Shown here piece by piece: positions 56,448 to 64,000 of a stretch of DNA of 64,000 bases. This DNA comes from Streptococcus sp. SN-1. Its GTDB lineage: Bacteria > Bacillota > Bacilli > Lactobacillales > Streptococcaceae. The stretch is from positions 1-64,000 of the forward strand of contig NZ_AP028929.1 of the NCBI RefSeq assembly GCF_041154385.1. The letters are read 5' to 3'. The first letter of the stretch is position 1; the number at the start of each line of letters is the position of its first letter. The notes beneath the pieces are model-generated. The model made no database searches. It saw only the letters and a program-made list of their open reading frames with translations, and had not been told where the DNA came from. Position numbers and translations under genes: made by a program.

Positions 56448-57688
56448 TGGAGTTCTTTCAACAGCTTCCTCATTTAGAGCCATACGGCAATCCTCAGTAT
56501 TTTGTCTATGTGATTGCTGCAACCTTACCCATCTTTATTGGCCTCTTTTTCAAGAAACGCTTTGCCTGGTATGAAGTGCTGGTTAGCCTCTTCTTTATCG
56601 TCACCATGTTGGTGGGTGGAAAGACCAATCAACTGGCTGCCTTGGGTATTTACCTTTGCTGGGAAATAGTGCTCCTGCTTTTCTACAAGCATTATCGAAA
56701 AAGCAAGGATGGCAAGTGGGTCTTCTACTTAGTTAGTTTTCTGTCCTTACTTCCGATTATCTTTGTCAAGGTGCAGCCAGCTATCAATGGAACGCAGTCT
56801 TTGCTTGGATTTTTGGGAATTTCTTATCTGACCTTTCGTTCGGTTGGGATTATCATCGAGCTGAGAGATGGAGTGATTAAGGATTTTACCCTCTGGGAAT
56901 TCCTTCGTTTCCTTCTCTTCATGCCGACTTTTTCAAGTGGTCCAATCGATCGTTTTAAGCGATTTAATGAAAATTATCATGCCATTCCTGAGCGAGATGA
57001 GTTGATGAATATGCTGGATGAATCTGTTCGCTATATCATGTGGGGCTTTTTGTATAAGTTTATCCTAGCTCATGTTTTAGGAGAGACCTTGTTGCCTCCT
57101 TTGAAGAATTTAGCCTTGCAATCAGGTGGTTTCTTTAACCTCTATGCTTTAGCGGTTATGTATACCTTTGGTCTGGAGCTCTTCTTTGACTTTGCAGGTT
57201 ACTCTATGTTTGCCTTAGCCATCTCAAACTTAATGGGAATCCGTAGTCCCATTAACTTTAACAAGCCCTTTTTATCAAGGGATTTAAAGGAGTTTTGGAA
57301 TCGTTGGCACATGAGTCTTTCTTTCTGGTTCCGTGACTTTGTGTTTATGCGGATGGTGATGGTATTGACTAGAAAGAAGGTCTTTAAAAATCGTAATGTA
57401 ACCTCAAGTGTGGCCTACATTGTAAATATGCTGATTATGGGATTTTGGCATGGAGTGACCTGGTACTATATCGCCTATGGCCTCTTTCATGGGATTGGAC
57501 TGGTTATCAATGACGCTTGGATTCGTAAGAAAAAAACGCTCAATAAGGAGCGGAAAAAAGCAGGGAATGCTGCTCTACCTGAGAATCGCTGGATTCAGTT
57601 GCTTGGCATGGTTGTCACCTTCCATGTCGTCATGCTATCATTCTTAATCTTTTCTGGATTTTTGAATGATTTATGGTTTAAAAAATAA
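56444..57688 (+). CDS. dltB: MBOAT-family D-alanyl transfer protein DltB
   Basis: DltB is a membrane O-acyltransferase that moves D-alanine from DltC across the membrane toward teichoic acid. The 414-residue protein has about ten or eleven hydrophobic segments and the MBOAT residues Asn in [12 protein letters not shown] (about 283-294) and the invariant His in [11 protein letters not shown] (about 330-340). It overlaps dltA and is followed by dltC after 13 bases. Confidence 0.96.
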   Translation: MMEFFQQLPHLEPYGNPQYFVYVIAATLPIFIGLFFKKRFAWYEVLVSLFFIVTMLVGGKTNQLAALGIYLCWEIVLLLFYKHYRKSKDGKWVFYLVSFLSLLPIIFVKVQPAINGTQSLLGFLGISYLTFRSVGIIIELRDGVIKDFTLWEFLRFLLFMPTFSSGPIDRFKRFNENYHAIPERDELMNMLDESVRYIMWGFLYKFILAHVLGETLLPPLKNLALQSGGFFNLYALAVMYTFGLELFFDFAGYSMFALAISNLMGIRSPINFNKPFLSRDLKEFWNRWHMSLSFWFRDFVFMRMVMVLTRKKVFKNRNVTSSVAYIVNMLIMGFWHGVTWYYIAYGLFHGIGLVINDAWIRKKKTLNKERKKAGNAALPENRWIQLLGMVVTFHVVMLSFLIFSGFLNDLWFKK

Positions 57689-57698
57689 AAGGAAATAA

Positions 57699-59202
<1,504 letters not shown>

Positions 59203-59214
59203 ATAATAATGTAG

Positions 59215-59265
59215 AAGAGTTCAAGAATGAAGCCTATTTTCACGTTTTTTCTTGACTCTTTTTTT
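59215..59265 (+). terminator. dlt operon terminator overlapping the adcR promoter
   Basis: AAGAGT-T-CAAGAA (59215-59227) pairs with TTCTTGACTCTT (59249-59260), then TTTTT. The 3' arm contains TTGACT (59252-59257), the -35 box of adcR. Confidence 0.7.
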
Positions 59266-59290
59266 GCTTGTGATATAATTAACTGGTAAA
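59252..59290 (+). promoter_or_regulatory. adcRCBA promoter with AdcR box
   Basis: TTGACT (59252-59257), a 16-base spacer and TATAAT (59274-59279). TTAACTGGTAAA (59279-59290) matches the AdcR operator TTAACYRGTTAA with one mismatch and sits on the -10 end, a repressing position when zinc is plentiful. Confidence 0.85.
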
Positions 59291-59353
59291 TAAAATTCCA
59301 AAGAATAGTATTTTTCTCTTAAAAAGAGAAGTCCCAAAGGAAAGGAGTCAGAT

Positions 59354-59794
59354 ATGAGACAGCTAGCGAAGGATATCGATGGCTTTTTGAATGAGGTGAT
59401 TTTACAGGCGGAAAACCAACATGAAATCCTAATAGGGCATTGTACTAGCGAGGTAGCTCTGACCAATACCCAGGAGCATATCCTCATGCTTTTGTCAGAG
59501 GATTCTTTAACAAATTCAGAGTTGGCTCGTCGTCTCAATGTCAGTCAGGCGGCAGTTACCAAGGCCATTAAGTCTTTGGTCAAGGAAGGGATGTTGGAAA
59601 CATCTAAAGATCCTAAGGATGCGCGTGTGATTTTTTATCAGTTGACTGATTTGGCTCGTCCAATCGCTGAGGAGCACCACCATCACCATGAGCATACGCT
59701 TTTAACATATGAACAAGTGGCAACTCAGTTTACTCCAAATGAACAAAAAGTGATCCAGCGGTTTTTGACTGCTTTAGTAGGAGAAATCAAATAA
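59354..59794 (+). CDS. adcR: Zinc-dependent MarR-family repressor AdcR
   Basis: AdcR senses zinc and represses zinc-uptake genes including its own operon. The 146-residue MarR-type protein has a winged helix-turn-helix (about 38-100) with [21 protein letters not shown] (split at residue 55) and a His-rich segment EEHHHHHEH (about 106-115) that, with N-terminal Glu/Cys/His residues including HEILIGHC, forms metal sites. RBS AAAGGAG precedes the ATG. It shares its stop codon base with the adcC start (TAATG). Confidence 0.96.
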   Translation: MRQLAKDIDGFLNEVILQAENQHEILIGHCTSEVALTNTQEHILMLLSEDSLTNSELARRLNVSQAAVTKAIKSLVKEGMLETSKDPKDARVIFYQLTDLARPIAEEHHHHHEHTLLTYEQVATQFTPNEQKVIQRFLTALVGEIK

Positions 59795-60498
59795 TGAGAT
59801 ATATTACGGTAGAGGATTTGTCCTTCTATTATGATAAGGAGCCCGTTCTTGAACATATCAATTATAGTGTTGATAGTGGGGAATTTGTTACCTTGACAGG
59901 GGAGAATGGGGCAGCTAAGACGACACTGATTAAGGCCAGTCTTGGAATTCTCCAACCACGCATTGGTAAGGTGACTATTTCAAAGACAAATACGCAGGGT
60001 AAGAAATTGAGAATAGCCTACCTGCCTCAACAGATTGCCAGTTTTAATGCAGGTTTTCCAAGTACAGTTTATGAATTTGTCAAGTCGGGTCGCTACCCGC
60101 GAAAAGGTTGGTTCCGTCGTTTGAATGCTCATGATGAGGAGCATATCAAGGTTAGTTTGGACTCAGTTGGTATGTGGGAACACCGAGACAAACGCTTGGG
60201 GTCTCTATCCGGAGGACAAAAGCAGCGAGCGGTGATTGCGCGCATGTTTGCTTCGGATCCAGATGTGTTTATTCTAGATGAGCCGACAACGGGGATGGAT
60301 GCAGGAAGTAAAAACGAATTTTACGAACTCATGCACCACAGCGCCCATCATCATGGCAAGGCTGTTTTGATGATTACTCATGACCCTGAAGAAGTTAAGG
60401 ACTATGCGGACCGCAATATTCATCTAGTCCGTAACCAAGACTCGCCATGGCGTTGTTTCAACGTTCATGAGAATGACCAGGAGGTGGGCCATGCTTAG
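59794..60498 (+). CDS. adcC: Zinc ABC transporter ATPase AdcC
   Basis: A 234-residue ATPase energising zinc import through AdcB. Walker A is [10 protein letters not shown] (about 36-45), with Ala instead of the usual Gly before Lys, as I recall from pneumococcal AdcC. Signature [13 protein letters not shown] (about 134-146) and Walker [13 protein letters not shown] are intact. It overlaps adcR by one base and adcB by 8 bases. Confidence 0.96.
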   Translation: MRYITVEDLSFYYDKEPVLEHINYSVDSGEFVTLTGENGAAKTTLIKASLGILQPRIGKVTISKTNTQGKKLRIAYLPQQIASFNAGFPSTVYEFVKSGRYPRKGWFRRLNAHDEEHIKVSLDSVGMWEHRDKRLGSLSGGQKQRAVIARMFASDPDVFILDEPTTGMDAGSKNEFYELMHHSAHHHGKAVLMITHDPEEVKDYADRNIHLVRNQDSPWRCFNVHENDQEVGHA

Positions 60499-61297
60499 TT
60501 TATTATCTTATGACTTTATGCAACGCGCCTTTCTGGCTGTTATTGCCATGAGTCTTTTCTCGCCAGTTCTTGGAACCTTCCTTATCTTGCGTCGTCAGAG
60601 TTTGATGAGTGATACCCTCAGCCACGTCTCGCTTTCGGGTGTAGCCTTTGGTCTGGTTCTGGGGATTTCTCCGACTATTTCTACGATTGCTATTGTCTTG
60701 ATTGCGGCAGTCTTCCTGGAGTATCTCCGTACGGTTTACAAGAACTTTATGGAAATCGGGACAGCTATCCTCATGTCAACAGGTCTGGCTGTTTCTCTGA
60801 TTGTCATGAGCAAGGGTAAAAGCTCTAGCTCAATGAGTTTGGACCAGTATCTTTTTGGTTCAATCGTGACTATCAGTGAAGAGCAGGTCATTTCCCTCTT
60901 TGTCATTGCGGCGGTTGTCTTGATTTTGACCTTCCTCTTCCTTCGTCCTATGTATATCCTGACCTTTGATGAGGATACGGCCTTTGTGGATGGCTTGCCA
61001 GTTCGTACCATGTCCATTCTTTTTAACATGGTGACGGGGGTGGCCATTGCCCTTATGATTCCAGCTGCGGGAGCTCTTCTGGTATCGACCATTATGGTCT
61101 TGCCAGCTAGTATTGCCCTGCGTCTGGGGAAAAACTTTAAATCGGTTATGCTGCTTGCCAGTGCTATTGGATTTTTGGGAATGGTAGCAGGACTTTACAT
61201 TTCCTACTATGCAGAAACACCTGCAAGTGCAAGTATTACCATTATTTTTGTAACTGTTTTCTTGCTAATCAGTTTAGTAAGACGTTTTATCAAATAG
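60491..61297 (+). CDS. adcB: Zinc ABC transporter permease AdcB
   Basis: A 268-residue ABC-3-family permease with about eight membrane segments, the channel of the Adc zinc importer. Family features include [20 protein letters not shown] (about 34-53), the conserved loop toward the ATPase. The ATG at 60491 follows GGAGGTG and is preferred to an in-frame start at 60467, which lies within adcC. Next gene adcA starts 9 bases after its end. Confidence 0.95.
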   Translation: MLSLLSYDFMQRAFLAVIAMSLFSPVLGTFLILRRQSLMSDTLSHVSLSGVAFGLVLGISPTISTIAIVLIAAVFLEYLRTVYKNFMEIGTAILMSTGLAVSLIVMSKGKSSSSMSLDQYLFGSIVTISEEQVISLFVIAAVVLILTFLFLRPMYILTFDEDTAFVDGLPVRTMSILFNMVTGVAIALMIPAAGALLVSTIMVLPASIALRLGKNFKSVMLLASAIGFLGMVAGLYISYYAETPASASITIIFVTVFLLISLVRRFIK

Positions 61298-61306
61298 GAG
61301 ATGAAC

Positions 61307-62812
61307 ATGAAAAAAATTAGCTTATTACTCGCCAGTCTATGTGCCTTGTTTTTAGTGGCTTGTTCTAATCAAAAGCAGGCAGATGGCAAACTAAATATTG
61401 TGACAACCTTTTACCCTGTCTATGAATTTACCAAGCAAGTCGCAGGAGATACGGCTAATGTAGAGCTCCTCATCGGTGCTGGGACAGAACCTCATGAATA
61501 TGAACCGTCTGCCAAGGCAGTTGCTAAAATCCAAGACGCAGATACCTTCGTTTATGAAAATGAAAACATGGAAACATGGGTACCTAAATTGCTAGATACT
61601 TTGGATAAGAAAAAGGTGAAAACCATCAAGGCGACAGGCGATATGTTGCTCTTGCCAGGTGGTGAGGAAGAAGAGGGAGACCATGACCATGGAGAAGAAG
61701 GTCATCACCATGAGTTCGATCCCCATGTTTGGTTATCACCAGTTCGTGCTATTAAACTAGTAGAGCATATCCGTGACAGTTTATCAGCAGATTATCCTGA
61801 TAAAAAAGAGACCTTTGAGAAGAATGCTGCTGCCTATATCGAAAAATTACAAGCCTTGGATAAGGCTTATGCAGAAGGCTTGTCTCAAGCCAAACAAAAG
61901 AGCTTTGTAACGCAGCACGCAGCCTTTAACTATCTCGCCTTGGACTATGGACTCAAACAAGTCGCAATCTCAGGTCTCTCTCCAGATGCAGAACCATCAG
62001 CTGCTCGTCTGGCAGAATTGACAGAGTACGTCAAGAAAAATAAAATTGCCTATATCTACTTTGAGGAAAATGCTTCACAAGCCCTTGCTAACACACTTTC
62101 AAAAGAGGCAGGTGTCAAAACAGATGTCCTCAATCCTTTAGAAAGTCTGACAGAAGAGGACACCAAGGCTGGAGAAAACTACATTTCCGTGATGGAGAAA
62201 AACCTCAAGGCTCTGAAACAAACAACGGACCAAGAAGGCCCAGCAATCGAGCCTGAAAAGGCAGAGGATACCAAGACAGTTCAAAATGGTTACTTTGAGG
62301 ATGCAGCTGTCAAGGACCGTACCTTGAGTGACTATGCAGGTAACTGGCAATCAGTTTATCCTTTCCTTGAAGATGGAACCTTTGACCAAGTCTTTGACTA
62401 CAAGGCTAAGTTGACTGGTAAGATGACTCAGGCTGAGTACAAGGCCTACTATACAAAAGGCTATCAGACAGATGTGACTAAGATTAACATTACTGATAAC
62501 ACTATGGAATTTGTTCAAGGTGGACAAAGTAAGAAATTCACCTACAAGTATGTTGGTAAGAAAATCTTAACTTATAAGAAAGGAAATCGTGGCGTGCGCT
62601 TCCTCTTTGAAGCCACAGATGCAGACGCTGGACAGTTCAAGTATGTTCAGTTTAGTGACCACAATATCGCCCCAGTTAAGGCAGAACATTTCCATATCTT
62701 CTTTGGAGGCACAAGCCAAGAAGCCCTCTTTGAAGAAATGGATAACTGGCCAACCTACTACCCAGATAACCTATCTGGCCAAGAAATTGCCCAAGAAATG
62801 CTGGCGCATTGA
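61307..62812 (+). CDS. adcA: Zinc-binding lipoprotein AdcA (ZnuA-ZinT fusion)
   Basis: The zinc-binding subunit of the Adc importer, 501 residues from the ATG at 61307 (AGGAG lies correctly upstream; the ATG at 61301 abuts it). A signal peptide ends at lipobox LVAC (Cys about 19). The cluster A-1/ZnuA domain (about 25-310) has a His/Glu-rich loop HDHGEEGHHHEFDPHVW with metal-binding histidines. A ZinT domain (about 320-500) follows, with HFHIFFGG and a conserved His cluster. This two-domain form is typical of streptococcal AdcA. Confidence 0.96.
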   Translation: MKKISLLLASLCALFLVACSNQKQADGKLNIVTTFYPVYEFTKQVAGDTANVELLIGAGTEPHEYEPSAKAVAKIQDADTFVYENENMETWVPKLLDTLDKKKVKTIKATGDMLLLPGGEEEEGDHDHGEEGHHHEFDPHVWLSPVRAIKLVEHIRDSLSADYPDKKETFEKNAAAYIEKLQALDKAYAEGLSQAKQKSFVTQHAAFNYLALDYGLKQVAISGLSPDAEPSAARLAELTEYVKKNKIAYIYFEENASQALANTLSKEAGVKTDVLNPLESLTEEDTKAGENYISVMEKNLKALKQTTDQEGPAIEPEKAEDTKTVQNGYFEDAAVKDRTLSDYAGNWQSVYPFLEDGTFDQVFDYKAKLTGKMTQAEYKAYYTKGYQTDVTKINITDNTMEFVQGGQSKKFTYKYVGKKILTYKKGNRGVRFLFEATDADAGQFKYVQFSDHNIAPVKAEHFHIFFGGTSQEALFEEMDNWPTYYPDNLSGQEIAQEMLAH

Positions 62813-62820
62813 TGAGAAAT

Positions 62821-62850
62821 CGACTAGTTCATAGGAGCTAGTCGGTTTTT
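62821..62850 (+). terminator. Terminator of the adc operon
   Basis: CGACTAGTTC/GAGCTAGTCG, a 10-bp stem with loop ATAG, followed by a T-run just after the adcA stop codon. Confidence 0.88.
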
Positions 62851-62912
62851 AGATATTAGATGGCTAACTTCATTATAGACCTTTCCAGAACTTTAAAAAA
62901 TAAATAAAACTC

Positions 62913-62941
62913 TTGAAATATCTGGGCTTATATGCTAGAAT
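62913..62941 (+). promoter_or_regulatory. Strong promoter of the candidate small RNA
   Basis: TTGAAA (62913-62918), exactly 17 bases, then TAGAAT (62936-62941) with an extended TGC immediately before it. Confidence 0.75.
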
Positions 62942-62947
62942 GTTGTT

Positions 62948-63009
62948 AGTGTATAAGGTTCATTAGAACACCAAAGCCCCTAACTATTGCCGTAGTTAAG
63001 GGCTTTTTT
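62948..63009 (+). ncRNA. Candidate small non-coding RNA (about 62 nt)
   Basis: The unit starts about 7 bases after the strong promoter and ends at an intrinsic terminator. The terminator stem AAAGCCC-C-TAACTA/TAGTTA-A-GGGCTTT runs 62973-63006 with a 6-base loop, then TTTTTT. Upstream a small hairpin GTTC-ATTA-GAAC (62958-62969) is possible. There is no ATG or ribosome-binding site inside, so a protein is unlikely. CiaR direct repeats, which mark csRNAs, are absent. No known family is recognised; expression needs confirmation. Confidence 0.55.
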
Positions 63010-63140
63010 GACGTATCTTAGCGATTTAACGGGTGTTGATAGGCTAGTCATTCGGTCTATTTCTTACCATATTTCAATCTACTATATTTAAAATCAGAAA
63101 ATGTATCAGATGTATAAAAGCTTGATGTTATATCAATTAT

Positions 63141-63193
63141 AAAAGTGGATAGGAAAGTTTTCTGATTATCAGAATTCCTTCCTATCCACTTTT
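63141..63193 (-). terminator. Long hairpin terminator of the phosphatase gene
   Basis: AAAAGTGGATAGGAA (63141-63155) and TTCCTATCCACTTTT (63179-63193) form a perfect 15-bp stem. The loop contains a second palindrome TTCTGATTATCAGAA (63160-63174). Confidence 0.85.
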
Positions 63194-63241
63194 TGAAGAT
63201 TGTAAGTTAGCCTAATTTTATGTAGAATCAGCTTATTTGTT

Positions 63242-64000
63242 TTATTTATCAAAACCTTGCAAGGCTTTTTGGCGTTCTTCTACTTGACCTTTAGCATCTA
63301 GTTTGTTACCACCGTATACAGCTGATTCCCATGATCCGTACATTGGATTTGGGAAGATGATGAATTTTTCACCGAATTCTTTTTGCAATTCTTCAAGTTG
63401 TTTATCACGGTCAGATTCAGAAGTCTTAGAAAAATCTGCAAAGTCTACGAGGTTATCACCAAACAATAAGATAAGATTTGTTTTTTCTTGAACTTTTTGG
63501 CGACGACCTTCTTTGGATTTTACACCACTTTCTAAGAACATGAGATGATCACGTCCTTGAACAGGAATTCCTTCACTTTCAAGATTTTTAATGGTAGCAT
63601 CTACTTGATTAGCTGAGCGGTCAGAAATATAGTAGATTTGGACACCGTTTTGATCAGCAACTGAAGAAAATCCTTGGCACCTGGGACAGCTTTTGCTGCA
63701 GCTTTTTGAACCCAAATATCCCAATTTGCGGGTGTGAATGCTGTACCGTCTTTGACATTTTGTACTTGATAAGGGCTATTATCTAGGACAGTTTCATCCA
63801 AGTCTAAAACGATGGAGTAAGGTTTGTCTGATTCTGTTTTGAGCAATTCCTTTAGGTGATTTGTTGCAACGTTATAACCCTGTATGTATAAAGCTTTAGT
63901 TTCAGCTGATTTTTGATACCAAAGGGTTGACATAGTATTTTCTCTTGACCGTAGTTGGTCATATGTCAATGTAATCTGATTATCAGATGAGCTATTATTG
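63242..64000 (-). pseudogene. HAD-family class B/C-type acid phosphatase (lipoprotein e(P4)-like), frameshifted, 5' end outside window
   Basis: This is a HAD-superfamily acid phosphatase of the LppC/e(P4) type, normally a surface lipoprotein removing phosphate from nucleotides. The first part (reading from the right edge to about 63671) has the HAD nucleophile motif VLDLDETVLDNS. The second part has IYYISDRSANQVDATIKNLE and LLFGDNLVDFADF in another frame. Joining ...AKDFL to SVADQNG... needs one extra base near 63665-63671 (beside an AAAA run), so one base is missing here. The lipobox lies beyond the window. A sequencing error or slipped-strand variation is possible. Confidence 0.8.

Larger units (their letters stand above)
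62851..63241. other. Intergenic region between adcA and the phosphatase remnant
   Basis: This 391-base gap holds the candidate small RNA and a large hairpin on its right. The stretch 63010-63140 is A+T-rich with no ORF, RBS or promoter that I can support. Confidence 0.7.

Noticed and set aside
62880..63009. CiaR-dependent csRNA
   Set aside because: No TTTAAG-N5-TTTAAG repeat lies before the promoter, so the candidate RNA is not assigned to that family.

Overview
The window looks like chromosome from a Mitis-group Streptococcus close to S. pneumoniae, most likely S. mitis. The reasons are the low G+C, the gene content, the gene order (htrA-rlmH-tRNA-comCDE through dlt and adc), a pneumococcal-type comC, a choline-binding murein hydrolase and an ISL3-family insertion sequence. 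Species placement rests on remembered gene order and protein families; no search was run. Gene products that I remember as lying between clpC and dusB in S. pneumoniae (cbpA and a two-component system) are not here. A small membrane protein, a lipoprotein and an isochorismatase-like enzyme occupy that interval instead.

Layout. 1-5250: the 5' part of htrA with a CiaR-type site, DnaA-box-like sequences (the replication origin is expected just outside the left end), rlmH, tRNA-Arg, the quorum-sensing operon comCDE behind a perfectly spaced ComE box, tRNA-Glu, tRNA-Asn, and an intact IS with an 8-bp target duplication. 5250-12900: a TetR regulator divergent from a YhgE/Pip membrane protein with two shared palindromes, a YfhO-type membrane protein and an ABC-F ATPase. 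13000-26400: trpS, guaB, recF with its S4 partner, an M16 peptidase pair, rodZ-like, pgsA, the ECF module, mreCD and pcsB (cell shape and division). 26500-37700: rpsB-tsf, cysK, small conserved genes, the late competence operon comFA-comFC behind a ComX box, hpf, the c-di-AMP phosphodiesterase gdpP with rplI and dnaB, and veg. 37700-50200: CbpD-like hydrolase (competence fratricide), a TPP-riboswitch-controlled thiamine/pyrimidine uptake operon, ctsR-clpC, a small membrane protein, a second perfect ComX box before a 10-codon ORF and a lipoprotein, the isochorismatase-dusB-hslO cluster and an Mga-like regulator. 50300-59200: glpK-glpO-glpF glycerol utilisation and dltXABCD for D-alanylation of teichoic acids. 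59300-64000: the zinc operon adcRCBA behind an AdcR box, a candidate small RNA, and a frameshifted HAD acid phosphatase gene running off the right end.

Functional themes. Competence appears at three levels: the signal and its sensor (comCDE), the DNA-uptake machinery (comFA/FC) and the attack on sibling cells (cbpD). A fourth competence-linked transcription unit near 45300 is predicted here. Cell-envelope functions (pcsB, mreCD, rodZ, cbpD, dlt) form the second theme. Metal, vitamin and carbon uptake, each with a recognisable regulatory site, forms the third.

Most of the window is ordinary core genome. The least-explained signals are the ComX-box/micro-ORF unit at 45284-45359, the promoter-plus-terminator unit at 62913-63009 with no ORF, the GlnR-like palindrome at 12901-12917, and the overlap of the dlt terminator with the adcR -35 element.
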